From IMG/VR virus record IMGVR_UViG_3300044712_000117, positions 1 through 31,459 of that record: a DNA stretch of 31,459 nt; one strand, 5' to 3'. Positions 25,297-31,459 of this stretch are shown here, piece after piece. Within the stretch, counting starts at the first letter, position 1. Every line of letters starts with the position of its first letter. A model generated the notes under the pieces. It saw only the letters and a list, made by a program, of their open reading frames with translations. It was not told the origin of the DNA and searched no databases. This DNA is from a virus. A program made the position numbers and the translations under genes.

Positions 25297-25552
25297 AGAA
25301 ACAAAAGCATGGTTGATGGAATTGGAACGCGAACGGTTGGACACATCTTGGAGGACACCTCCGATGAAACATCAACCGGAACCAATCATCATAGTTCGCG
25401 AAAGCAAAGAGAGCAAAAAAAAGAGGGAACAAAGAGACCAAACATTTTTTGATGCAGGTCGCTATTTTGAGGGTGCAAGAGACACCGCCGCAAGATTGGC
25501 TTGGAATCGTTTGGACAAGGGGAGGGAAACAAATGGCAAGACACCGCGCTAA
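25286..25552 (+). CDS. Hypothetical charged protein, 88 aa
   Basis: Strongly basic/charged middle (RESKESKKKREQRDQ) with flanking helices such as FDAGRYFEGARDTAARLAWNRLD. It looks partly coiled-coil. It overlaps its neighbours by 11 and 20 bases. No family recognised; DNA or RNA binding is possible from charge alone. Confidence 0.58.
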   Translation: MNAKETKAWLMELERERLDTSWRTPPMKHQPEPIIIVRESKESKKKREQRDQTFFDAGRYFEGARDTAARLAWNRLDKGRETNGKTPR

Positions 25553-25628
25553 ACCAATGACTATTTCGGAACGTCTTTGGCAGATTCGCAGAGATGTTAT
25601 TTTCAAACTTTATCGGAGGCGCAAATGA
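25533..25628 (+). CDS. Basic mini-protein, 31 aa
   Basis: An open frame from ATG 25533 gives a 31-residue, very basic peptide ending RRDVIFKLYRRRK. GGGGAGGGAAACAA upstream is one of the strongest ribosome binding sites here, and ATGA overlaps the next gene, which supports real translation despite its size. Confidence 0.5.
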   Translation: MARHRAKPMTISERLWQIRRDVIFKLYRRRK

Positions 25629-25810
25629 TAAATCCGGAACGCGAGTTTGAATGGAACCGCAATGAGATTGTTTTTGATGAGGCTCATTTTCGCCGCGAGG
25701 GAGCGCGCGAGGAACGCAAACGCATCATTGAGATGATTCAGGGCATGACCAAGAAACCATCGGCAATTCTTTTGAAAATAGTGGAGAGGTTGAGCAACGA
25801 TGATTTTTGA
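25625..25810 (+). CDS. Hypothetical protein, 61 aa
   Basis: Charged helical protein (FEWNRNEIVFDEAHFRREGAREERKRIIEMIQ) of unknown role. The REGAREERKRIIEMI stretch resembles the following gene (EKGWAHAKEVFEF... RERIVKILN) and the 88-aa protein (FDAGRYFEGARDTAARLA) in layout, so these may be distant relatives. GGAGGCGC precedes ATG 25625. Confidence 0.6.
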   Translation: MINPEREFEWNRNEIVFDEAHFRREGAREERKRIIEMIQGMTKKPSAILLKIVERLSNDDF

Positions 25811-26042
25811 AACCGGTGCCGAGGAATTGGCGTATGAAAAAGGTTGGGCGCATGCAAAAGAGGTTTTTGAATTTGATGTTCGCGATGACCGGGAACGAAT
25901 CGTGAAAATCTTGAATGCCAAAATGACCCATGATTTTGCTTATTGGGGAGACTCATCGGGTGTTGAACGGAGTCATTCTCAGTTTTGCCGCCTTTGTGAA
26001 ATTGTCCAATTAGTCAACACACCAAGAGAGGAAAACAAATGA
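25800..26042 (+). CDS. Hypothetical protein, 80 aa
   Basis: Starts with a short strand then LAYEKGWAHAKEVFEFDVRDDRERIVKILNAK, and has a C-terminal C-R-L-C pair and hydrophobic end. Not recognised. GAGAGG lies 10 bases before ATG 25800, and the gene overlaps the previous one by 11 bases. See the preceding entry for similarity in layout. Confidence 0.6.
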   Translation: MIFETGAEELAYEKGWAHAKEVFEFDVRDDRERIVKILNAKMTHDFAYWGDSSGVERSHSQFCRLCEIVQLVNTPREENK

Positions 26043-26170
26043 ACGATTTGAGCCTTGAACAAAAATTGGACATGGCCGAAATCCAATTATTAGTCATCCA
26101 AGGGATGATTGCGAGACTAAACCTCAAACTGACCGCCCTACAAATTCAGAATAGAGAATCAAATGGCTGA
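26039..26170 (+). CDS. Coiled-coil mini-protein, 43 aa
   Basis: Starts at an ideal GAGAGGAAAACAA site. The peptide is one continuous amphipathic helix (LEQKLDMAEIQLLVIQGMIARLNLKLTALQ) and might oligomerise. Overlaps the previous gene by 4 and the next by 8 bases. Function unknown. Confidence 0.6.
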   Translation: MNDLSLEQKLDMAEIQLLVIQGMIARLNLKLTALQIQNRESNG

Positions 26171-26384
26171 CCAACTGTATCGAGTCCAATTCAAACCGGA
26201 AACGGTCATGGTTTACGCAGATGACCCAACCGATGCAATCCACAAAGCGCGCAACGAAATTGGCGCAATTGTTCGCCCGGCATCAACCGATGAAATGTTG
26301 GCTTGGATGAGCATTGAACTAACCAAAATGATTGGCGAAGTTGACCGAATCGAAAAGCATTTCAAAGGCGATGATTGTGAATAG
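26163..26384 (+). CDS. Hypothetical protein, 73 aa
   Basis: Begins with strands LYRVQFKPETVMVYADDPTDAIHKARNEIGA, which look like a compact beta-beta-alpha unit, then a helix ELTKMIGEVDRIEKHF and an acidic end. Not recognised. GAGA precedes the ATG, and the next gene overlaps by 14 bases. Confidence 0.6.
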   Translation: MADQLYRVQFKPETVMVYADDPTDAIHKARNEIGAIVRPASTDEMLAWMSIELTKMIGEVDRIEKHFKGDDCE

Positions 26385-27021
26385 AGTCTGCATCAACGAA
26401 TGCATGAAAGGCCACCGGGCCGAATGCGAGGAAACAGAAACGCACAAATCATGTCAACCGGCTGAGGCAACTCGCGGTTTGCTTTGTGAAAAGTGTTTCG
26501 AATCTTTGCAATCGGCTTTGACCGATGCGCCTGAGATTGTTCACCATTTGCGAAACATTTTCGGCATCCTTTCAAGCCGCGCCAAGGATGGTTCAAAGCG
26601 CACTCGCCGCGAACCACCGGCCCCAATCAATCTTTCGGCATTTGAGTTGTCCGAAAACATTTTCGAAACAATTGTTGGAATCAAAATCAAATCCAAGGAT
26701 TCGGCCTCGCATGTTGTTTCTGAGTTGTCAAAATCGGTGGATGAGAAGTTGCAATCTTTTGAATCTTTCGTGAATGATGCTGAGGTGAAACATGTTTTGC
26801 CGGTCATCAAGATTGTTCGTGCCGCAAAGAAGTTGTTTCCGATGAGTGAGGTTGAGCAAAAAACGGCGATGCCTTGCCCTGAGTGTGATTTGTTGACAAT
26901 TTACACACCGCCGCAGTCGTTTGGGGATACTATGAAAGTTTCTTGCCAATCATGCGGTTTTGAAGTGCCACCTGACAAGATTGCGTTTTACGCGCACCTA
27001 GCCGAAAAGGGAAAAAAATGA
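26371..27021 (+). CDS. Zinc-ribbon protein, 216 aa
   Basis: Function not known. The N-terminal 50 residues hold many Cys/His (C7, C11, C19, C28, C38, C41), the centre is a helical domain, and the C-terminus is a zinc ribbon (CPECDLL... CQSCGFEVPP). Actinophages often carry proteins with this arrangement in the replication arm; they may bind nucleic acid. The start at ATG 26371 has a tight AAGG upstream; a GTG at 26377 is possible. Confidence 0.6.
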   Translation: MIVNRVCINECMKGHRAECEETETHKSCQPAEATRGLLCEKCFESLQSALTDAPEIVHHLRNIFGILSSRAKDGSKRTRREPPAPINLSAFELSENIFETIVGIKIKSKDSASHVVSELSKSVDEKLQSFESFVNDAEVKHVLPVIKIVRAAKKLFPMSEVEQKTAMPCPECDLLTIYTPPQSFGDTMKVSCQSCGFEVPPDKIAFYAHLAEKGKK

Positions 27022-27269
27022 AAGTTGTTGTTTGGTCTACTCCGAGTTGCGTTCAATGCACACAAACAAAGAAACAGTTTGAGAAAAATGGCGTGATTTT
27101 TGAGGAAATGAATCTTTTGGACCATCCTGAGAAGTTGGATGAGTTCAAGGCAAAGGGTTTGTTGCAAGCCCCGATTGTTGAGGCTGGAAATGCCATTTGG
27201 TCGGGTTTCCGTTTGGACAAAATCAAGAGCGTGGTTCACAAGTTGTTTGGTGAGTCAGTTGGAAAGTAA
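27018..27269 (+). CDS. NrdH-like glutaredoxin
   Basis: Thiol-disulfide redoxin that may supply electrons to host ribonucleotide reductase. The 83-aa protein starts with VVVWSTPSCVQC (active-site C11-V-Q-C14), then a QTKKQFEKNG helix, APIVEAGN strand and a C-terminal helix, as in NrdH. No phage ribonucleotide reductase is seen. Overlaps the preceding TGA by 4 bases. Confidence 0.8.
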   Translation: MKVVVWSTPSCVQCTQTKKQFEKNGVIFEEMNLLDHPEKLDEFKAKGLLQAPIVEAGNAIWSGFRLDKIKSVVHKLFGESVGK

Positions 27270-27387
27270 AAAGGTCAAATTTGGTTGGTGTTTGACCGGG
27301 CATCATGAGATTTGCATGTTCATCATCACCGATTACATTTGCAGTTGCGAATGCCATGACCTGAAAACAAAAGAGGAAACAAAATGA
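27250..27387 (+). CDS. Cysteine/histidine mini-protein, 45 aa
   Basis: Short frame with a C14...H18-H19...C22...C31-S-C33-E-C35-H36 arrangement, which suggests one zinc site. I recall similar 'C...HH...C.CxCH' mini-proteins in actinophages. The start is uncertain: GTG at 27250 or TTG at 27259, both inside the NrdH-like gene. Its stop overlaps the next ATG by 4 bases. Confidence 0.5.
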   Translation: MSQLESKKVKFGWCLTGHHEICMFIITDYICSCECHDLKTKEETK

Positions 27388-27650
27388 CAAATCAAGACAA
27401 CAACAGAGATGCGCTGATTGCACATGTTCAAGCATTGGACACAATCATTCGCAAACGTAATGAAACGATTGCCGAATTGAATCGCGAAATTAGCCGCCTA
27501 ACCAATGACCCGATTGATTTGGGTGCAACGGTCCAAAAGAAAATTGATGCGGCGTTCAAAAAAGGATGGCGCGATTGCTACCGTCAAGTTCAACAGGTTA
27601 GCGCACAACAAAGAGTTCGATTGCTTGATGAATTGAAGTGGCCTGAATGA
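27384..27650 (+). CDS. Hypothetical protein, 88 aa
   Basis: Coiled-coil N-terminal half (ALDTIIRKRNETIAELNREISRL) and a basic C-terminal half with IDAAFKKGWRDCYRQVQQVSAQQRVRLLDEL. Not recognised. AGAGGAAACAAA precedes ATG 27384, and the next gene overlaps by 4 bases. Confidence 0.6.
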   Translation: MTNQDNNRDALIAHVQALDTIIRKRNETIAELNREISRLTNDPIDLGATVQKKIDAAFKKGWRDCYRQVQQVSAQQRVRLLDELKWPE

Positions 27651-27928
27651 CAAGATGCCAAACCTGCAATTGCGTTGAAAATTGGTGCAAATGTCCACCA
27701 AGTGTCAAAAAAGCCAATGATGCGGTGAATCACCCGGCACATTACACATCGGACCCATCCGGCATTGAGGCAATCCGAATCACACGCCACCGCAATTTCA
27801 ACATCGGCAACGCCATCAAATATCTTTGGAGGGCCGGATTGAAAGATGACAACAAACACATCCAAGACCTCCGCAAAGCGGTTTGGTATATCGAGGATGA
27901 AATCCGCAGATTAGAGGAAACAAAATGA
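27647..27928 (+). CDS. DUF3310 protein with N-terminal zinc cluster
   Basis: DUF3310 proteins are common in phages but lack an agreed function (nucleotide metabolism has been suggested). The 93-aa protein has HPAHYTSDPSGIEAIRITRHRNFNIGNAIKYLWRAGLKD and LRKAVWYIEDEI, all hallmarks. The first 17 residues add Cys pairs (C4, C7, C9, C14, C16), an unusual extension that may bind zinc. It overlaps both neighbours by 4 bases. Confidence 0.8.
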   Translation: MTRCQTCNCVENWCKCPPSVKKANDAVNHPAHYTSDPSGIEAIRITRHRNFNIGNAIKYLWRAGLKDDNKHIQDLRKAVWYIEDEIRRLEETK

Positions 27929-28632
27929 TTTATTACCAAGATGATTTCATCACCTTGCATTTGGGCGATGCGTTAGAGGAAACCCAATGGACCGAGGCGG
28001 ATGTTCTAGTTACTGACCCTCCATATGGAATCGCATGGGAGGCCAATTCGCTAGTGATTGGCAAAAAGGCAATTCGCGATGCATCAACCCAATCAATCCA
28101 AAACGATGAATCGTTGGAGGTCCGAGATGCGGCCTTGGCTCTTTGGGGAAAGAAAAAGCCGGGGATTGTTTTTGGCACATGGAAAAAAGCAAGGCCAGAA
28201 AATACCACCAACGTTCTCATCTGGCACAAAACCGGCAAAACCAAAGGCGTTCTCAATCACCCATTTTTTAGCATCCATGAGGAAATTTATACGCTCGGAA
28301 CTGGATTCGTTGGGGAACCTTTGGCATCCGTCATCACTACTCATGAGTTCCGCCCGGCACATGTTCAAAAGGTCGGACACCCAACACCGAAACCAATTGA
28401 CTTGATGGAAAAGTTGGTGGCAAAGACTACCGGCCTAATCGCTGACCCTTTTGCCGGGTCCGGTGCAACACTCATCGCCGCAAAAAATCTCGGCCGCAAA
28501 GCCATCGGAGTCGAACTGGAGGAAAAGTATTGTGAAATCATTGCAACACGTTTGAGCCAATCGGTGTTTGACTTTAGTCAGTTGGAGCCGGTGCAGGAAA
28601 AAGAGAAGTTTGAGCAAGGGAGTTTCATTTGA
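27925..28632 (+). CDS. DNA methyltransferase (N6-adenine/N4-cytosine type)
   Basis: Beta-class DNA methyltransferase, 235 aa. The catalytic motif is D31-P-P-Y34-G-I, and the S-adenosylmethionine site is D173-P-F-A-G-S-G179 after HPTPKP (151-156). The catalytic motif precedes the SAM motif, as in beta-class enzymes. No restriction gene is adjacent, so it probably protects phage DNA from host restriction or marks it. AGAGGAAACAAA precedes the ATG, and the next gene starts in its stop (TTGA overlap). Confidence 0.92.
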   Translation: MIYYQDDFITLHLGDALEETQWTEADVLVTDPPYGIAWEANSLVIGKKAIRDASTQSIQNDESLEVRDAALALWGKKKPGIVFGTWKKARPENTTNVLIWHKTGKTKGVLNHPFFSIHEEIYTLGTGFVGEPLASVITTHEFRPAHVQKVGHPTPKPIDLMEKLVAKTTGLIADPFAGSGATLIAAKNLGRKAIGVELEEKYCEIIATRLSQSVFDFSQLEPVQEKEKFEQGSFI

Positions 28633-28847
28633 TTCGCGAGGAAGTTTTGACAATTAGAGCCGCGGCCGCACGAATCGGCAAGTCTGAGAAAACAATTTAC
28701 AATTGGATAAACGCCGGACATCTGACACCGCTGAGACAATTTGTTTTGTTGTCTGATTTGATTTTGGTTGAGCGTGAGATGTCTCAGAAAAGAGGCAGAC
28801 CACGAAAATCCGACACGCCGCAAATCGTTTCAAATGTTTCAGACTGA
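28629..28847 (+). CDS. HTH protein with AT-hook
   Basis: A 72-aa DNA-binding protein. Residues 6-30 form an excisionase/MerR-like helix-turn-helix (LTIRAAAARIGKSEKTIYNWINAGHL), and residues 54-60 form an AT-hook (K-R-G-R-P-R-K). The start is a TTG at 28629, with AAGGGAG six bases upstream, overlapping the methyltransferase stop by 4 bases. It ends just before the promoter-like element at 28839, so it may control its own downstream region. Confidence 0.72.
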   Translation: MIREEVLTIRAAAARIGKSEKTIYNWINAGHLTPLRQFVLLSDLILVEREMSQKRGRPRKSDTPQIVSNVSD

Positions 28848-28866
28848 TATGGTATGCTCAGAGCAT
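28839..28866 (+). promoter_or_regulatory. Candidate promoter with overlapping palindrome
   Basis: TCAGAC (28839-28844), 8 bases, then TGG-TATGCT (-10 at 28853-28858), matching the spacing at 19416-19435. A perfect palindrome ATGCTC-A-GAGCAT (28854-28866) overlaps the -10, a classic operator position. TGTTTCA lies directly upstream. The next gene starts about 98 bases downstream. Confidence 0.55.
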
Positions 28867-28880
28867 CGCACAGGTGCATC

Positions 28881-28943
28881 ATGACTTTTTCATTCCCCAA
28901 CATAAAACAAAATAAAGACATCCGCAAAGTCAATAAAGGTTGA
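28881..28943 (+). CDS. Possible 20-aa leader peptide
   Basis: An ATG at 28881 with AGG six bases upstream opens a 20-codon frame that ends two bases before the GAGAGG site of the next gene. The peptide is basic and has no recognisable features. Chance is a fair alternative explanation. Confidence 0.25.
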   Translation: MTFSFPNIKQNKDIRKVNKG

Positions 28944-28955
28944 GAGGAACCAAAA

Positions 28956-29195
28956 ATGTTATTAGATGGATTGAATCCACCCCAAAAGGTATATCCTTGC
29001 AAGGTGCGCGACACTTATGAAATTTTAGAGGACAAAGACCGAGCCATCCTCCATGATGCCATTGGCAACATCGAGGGTTGGGGAGCAAAGACGCTCTCAA
29101 ACGAATTGGCCAAACGCGGCCTCACTCTTTCAGATTTGAGCATCACTCGACACCGCAGAAACATTTGCTCATGCGGCAGAGGCAAAGATGCTTGA
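28956..29195 (+). CDS. Small helical protein, likely DNA-binding
   Basis: A 79-aa protein with Y-P-C-K-V near the start, a helical middle (LEDKDRAILHDAIGNIEGWGAKTLSNELAKRGLTLSDLSITRHR) that looks like a helix-turn-helix, and C-x-C at the end (ICSCG). Such proteins recur in actinophages with unknown role. GAGAGGAACCAAAA precedes the ATG and the promoter-like element lies about 98 bases upstream. Overlaps the next gene by 8 bases. Confidence 0.65.
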   Translation: MLLDGLNPPQKVYPCKVRDTYEILEDKDRAILHDAIGNIEGWGAKTLSNELAKRGLTLSDLSITRHRRNICSCGRGKDA

Positions 29196-30318
29196 CAACT
29201 TGCACTCGGCTATGAAACCTGAGCCATCGCCTTTCGGCAGACCTGCCATTGAGTTTGATGGCCTTGAGGGAACGGCAACGACACCCGGCATAGCCGAGGG
29301 CATTGATTTCACCGATTTTCTAACAGAGGCCGGATATTCCCCCGACAAATACGAAGTCATCGGGAATCCTCGAACCTCAAGATGGCAACGCTATGACGGC
29401 GAATGGCTGACCTCTTACCGGTTCACCTTTCGCATCCGCCAAAACGAAACCATTGACCTCCCAACTCTTTACGCTCAGGTCAAGAAAACCAAGCCAATCA
29501 AAGCCAAGGCAACCGCTGACAAAAAAGCATTAGTTGTTTGTTGGTCAGACACTCAGACCGGCAAGGTAGACCACCGCGGTTCAACAAAAGATTTGATTGC
29601 TAGGGTCCAAGAAAAGATTGCCGCCCTCGATGCGTTTTGCCGCAAAGAGAAACCATCGGTGATTTATTTCCTAAATGTCGGTGATTCAATTGAGAATTTC
29701 GAATCAGGTGGAAACCCGATGCGAACAAATGACCTCTCACTCATGGAGCAAGTAGACCTTGAGGCATCGTTCGAATGGGATGCGCTGACAACTCTTGCCA
29801 AGCATGCATCAATCAAAGCCGCCTCAGTTGGTTCCAATCATTGCGCTTGGAGACAAGGGAACAAACGCCTCGGCGGAACCCTTGATGATTGGGGAATCTT
29901 TATTCAACGCCAATTGGCAAAGCAATCAAAGATGCTTGACTTGCCAATCCAATTCTTTGAACCACAACCGCACGATGAATCCCTTGCCCTCGAAGTTGGG
30001 TTCGGAAACCACGTCATCGGCCTAGTCCATGGACATCAAGCCTCAAAACCTGAGGGAGTCATCACATGGTGGCGCGGTCAATCACATGGAGACCAAGCGG
30101 TAGCCGATGCAACCATCTTGGTTTCAGGCCATTTCCATCACGTTCGCATTGCAGAGACCGGGCGCAAAAACGGCGCATCGCGTTGGTGGATTCAATGTCC
30201 ATCGCTCGACAACGGTTCCTCATGGTATAAGTTGACCTCAGGCGATGACTCAGATGCCGGTTTGCTAGTTTTCACATTGACCGAACAACCATTCGCCGGA
30301 ACCATTCATAAACTCTAA
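29188..30318 (+). CDS. Calcineurin-like metallophosphoesterase
   Basis: Probably a nuclease or phosphatase, 376 aa. Residues 1-110 form an extra N-terminal domain. The metal motifs follow: V-V-C-W-S-D121-T-Q123 (usual family is D-x-H; here Gln replaces His), N-V-G-D166 (GD), S216-N217-H218 (usually GNH), H281-G-H283, and G314-H315-F-H317. Most ligands are present, so activity is plausible, with altered metal preference at Q123. AGAGG precedes the ATG inside the previous gene. Mre11-like end processing is one possibility. Confidence 0.78.
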   Translation: MLDNLHSAMKPEPSPFGRPAIEFDGLEGTATTPGIAEGIDFTDFLTEAGYSPDKYEVIGNPRTSRWQRYDGEWLTSYRFTFRIRQNETIDLPTLYAQVKKTKPIKAKATADKKALVVCWSDTQTGKVDHRGSTKDLIARVQEKIAALDAFCRKEKPSVIYFLNVGDSIENFESGGNPMRTNDLSLMEQVDLEASFEWDALTTLAKHASIKAASVGSNHCAWRQGNKRLGGTLDDWGIFIQRQLAKQSKMLDLPIQFFEPQPHDESLALEVGFGNHVIGLVHGHQASKPEGVITWWRGQSHGDQAVADATILVSGHFHHVRIAETGRKNGASRWWIQCPSLDNGSSWYKLTSGDDSDAGLLVFTLTEQPFAGTIHKL

Positions 30319-30327
30319 GAGGACCGC

Positions 30328-30522
30328 TTGCCTACTTACAACTACCGTTGCGATGACCACGATGCAACAATCACAAAGAAAATCGTTCGCTCAATCACCG
30401 AGGATGAAATCATCCCGGAATGCATTGCGTGTCAAAACCCGATGAAAAGAATCTTTGAAGTTCCAACCCGAATCAAATTCAAGGGGGATGGATTCTATTC
30501 AACGGACAAAGCCGAACCATAA
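30328..30522 (+). CDS. FmdB-type zinc-ribbon protein
   Basis: A 64-aa protein with the FmdB-like opening P-T-Y-N-Y-R-C-D-D-H, a C32-x2-C35 pair, and the G-F-Y-x-T-D ending typical of the family. Cellular function is unclear; a small regulatory zinc protein is the usual description. The start is a TTG at 30328 with AGAGGA five bases upstream; it begins 9 bases after the previous stop. Confidence 0.75.
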   Translation: MPTYNYRCDDHDATITKKIVRSITEDEIIPECIACQNPMKRIFEVPTRIKFKGDGFYSTDKAEP

Positions 30523-30534
30523 AAAGGAAACAAA

Positions 30535-30927
30535 ATGCAAGGTTATGACCTAGATGACACACTTGCAGAGGTGGAGTTTGACCTCGCATCGGTGAGAGGC
30601 CTTGCAAATGTTTTCCGCGGAGCCAAGGTCAAGTATGTTCCGGATGCTGAGTTTGTTGTCATCACCGCTAGACCACATGACACCGAGGCCCTCAAGAGAG
30701 CAACACGCGATTGGTTGAGAGAGAATCAACCGAACTGGTCAGGCCGAATCATTTGGGCATCCGGCTCAGAGGATGAAATCATCAAGAAAAAAGCCCAAGC
30801 AATCAACTCTCTTGGACTCACCGATTTCACCGACAACAACAAAGACATCCTTGAAAAACTTTCACCGCTAACAACCGCACCCCTTTGGGAAATCTCAGAC
30901 GGTCAACGCGAGAGATTCAATCAATGA
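30535..30927 (+). CDS. HAD-like phosphatase
   Basis: A 130-aa protein with the HAD nucleophile motif D5-L-D7-D-T at its start, a motif II threonine in VITAR (T44), and a later acidic DFTDNNKDIL stretch. Small phage HADs often act as polynucleotide 3'-phosphatases or nucleotidases; substrate unknown here. AAAGGAAACAAA precedes the ATG. Followed by ATGA overlap. Confidence 0.75.
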   Translation: MQGYDLDDTLAEVEFDLASVRGLANVFRGAKVKYVPDAEFVVITARPHDTEALKRATRDWLRENQPNWSGRIIWASGSEDEIIKKKAQAINSLGLTDFTDNNKDILEKLSPLTTAPLWEISDGQRERFNQ

Positions 30928-31034
30928 ACCCCGATGACCTTTTTGATTTGCTCAAAAGAGCCGCCGCAGGAGAAAACATTGATGAAGTCTTTGCGGATGG
31001 CCTAGAGATGCTTTGCACTTGCTCAAATGACTGA
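30924..31034 (+). CDS. Hypothetical mini-protein, 36 aa
   Basis: A short acidic helical peptide (DDLFDLLKRAAAGENIDEVFADGLEML) ending C-T-C-S-N-D. It overlaps the HAD gene by 4 and the HNH gene by 8 bases, the same coupling pattern as nearby genes, which is the main evidence it is real. Unknown function. Confidence 0.5.
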   Translation: MNPDDLFDLLKRAAAGENIDEVFADGLEMLCTCSND

Positions 31035-31338
31035 GCATCGTTGGGATTCCTCCAAGAGGAGACAAGACCCATCCAACTGGCCTCAAATCAGGAACCTCAT
31101 TCTTGAAAGAGACCGGGGGGCATGTCAGGCAGAGACAAGAGACCACCTCCCATGCACCGCCCCCGGCACCGAGGTTGACCACATCCAACCCCTTTCCCAA
31201 GGCGGAACCGATGACTTGAACAATCTCCAATTGCTTTGCACATGGCATCACGCCCGTAAGTCCTCAAGAGAGGGCCAAGCGGCAAGACGGAAACTCACCG
31301 AGAAAAAACCTCGCGAATCTCATCCCGGTTTCAAATAA
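31027..31338 (+). CDS. HNH endonuclease at genome end
   Basis: A 103-aa HNH nuclease: an ILERDRGACQ lead-in, then E-V-D-H-I-x-P-L-S-Q-G-G-T-D-D-L-N-N-L-Q-L-L-C-x-W-H-H core. HNH proteins beside the terminase genes assist cleavage at cos in several phages, and here the gene would adjoin the terminase side if the ends join. AGATG-type weak ribosome binding site; overlaps the previous gene by 8 bases. Confidence 0.88.
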   Translation: MTEHRWDSSKRRQDPSNWPQIRNLILERDRGACQAETRDHLPCTAPGTEVDHIQPLSQGGTDDLNNLQLLCTWHHARKSSREGQAARRKLTEKKPRESHPGFK

Positions 31339-31459
31339 ATCCGGCAAAAATAAACAAAAACCCCTCCAACACCCTAAAAACAGGCCTAAATTGAGGCATT
31401 CCCTAGACCGGTTCCACAAACCCCCGGGGGGAGACCCCCTGCCCGGCCCGGAAAAGAGG
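31339..31459. other. GC-rich right-end noncoding segment
   Basis: 121 bases with no gene. A run CCCCC-GGGGGG-AGA-CCCCC (31421-31439) contains two overlapping inverted repeats, then GCCCGGCCCGG. The AT-rich part at 31339-31375 follows the HNH stop. Its place between HNH gene and window end suggests a packaging-end or cos region, but no terminal repeat shared with the left end was found. Confidence 0.45.

Overview
The window reads as most or all of the genome of a small tailed phage with siphovirus gene order, about 31 kb long. Genes are packed head to tail on the plus strand, usually overlapping by 1 to 11 bases; the one exception is a WhiB-like gene on the minus strand. WhiB (Wbl) proteins occur only in Actinobacteria and their phages, so the host is almost certainly an actinobacterium. 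Base composition looks moderate (mid-40s % GC by eye, not computed), far below Streptomyces or Mycobacterium phages. My inference is a phage of a moderate-GC, possibly freshwater, actinobacterium. No integrase, attachment site, tRNA, CRISPR array, DNA polymerase or helicase is visible.

Layout. 1-219 is a noncoding leader. 220-1126 holds two tiny genes and a small zinc-finger primase-polymerase. 1146-9090 is packaging and head: small and large terminase, portal, MuF-like protein, scaffold, major capsid, adaptor, stopper, gp10-like protein, tail terminator and major tail protein. 9194-16735 is tail: chaperone pair joined by a -1 frameshift, tape measure, distal tail, hub protein with a grafted C-terminal domain, and a large fibre built of Asp-box repeats. 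16740-19049 holds a glycosyltransferase, a small protein of unknown role, a one-helix membrane protein, a free-standing LysM protein, an M23 endopeptidase and a two-helix holin candidate. A strong terminator at 19067-19104 closes the late block and overlaps the stop codon of the convergent whiB-like gene.

The right arm begins with a divergent control region (19396-19521), then a recombination set (YqaJ exonuclease, PD-(D/E)XK-like protein, annealing protein), a metallopeptidase-like protein, an HNH protein, a replication initiator with an AT-rich repeat in its linker, SSB, a membrane protein and a RusA resolvase. From 24469 to 26384 there is a run of nine tiny, mostly unrecognised genes. The last part has a zinc-ribbon protein, NrdH-like redoxin, DUF3310 protein, DNA methyltransferase, an HTH protein with an AT-hook, a second control region (28848-28955), a metallophosphoesterase, an FmdB-type zinc ribbon, a HAD phosphatase and a terminal HNH endonuclease. 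The last 121 bases are GC-rich and probably lie near the packaging end, since an HNH gene next to the terminase genes is typical of cos-type phages.

Functioning together: replication appears host-polymerase dependent, started by the initiator, with SSB, an exonuclease/annealase pair and RusA for recombination-dependent replication. Late expression is tuned by related hairpins after the capsid and major tail genes. Early genes share an extended ribosome-binding sequence (GAGAGGAAAACAAATG-like) and at least two share a promoter-like element TCAGAC-N8-TATGNT. These shared signals, the whiB-like gene and the AT-hook protein suggest a phage-specific expression programme, which is the least explained part of the window.
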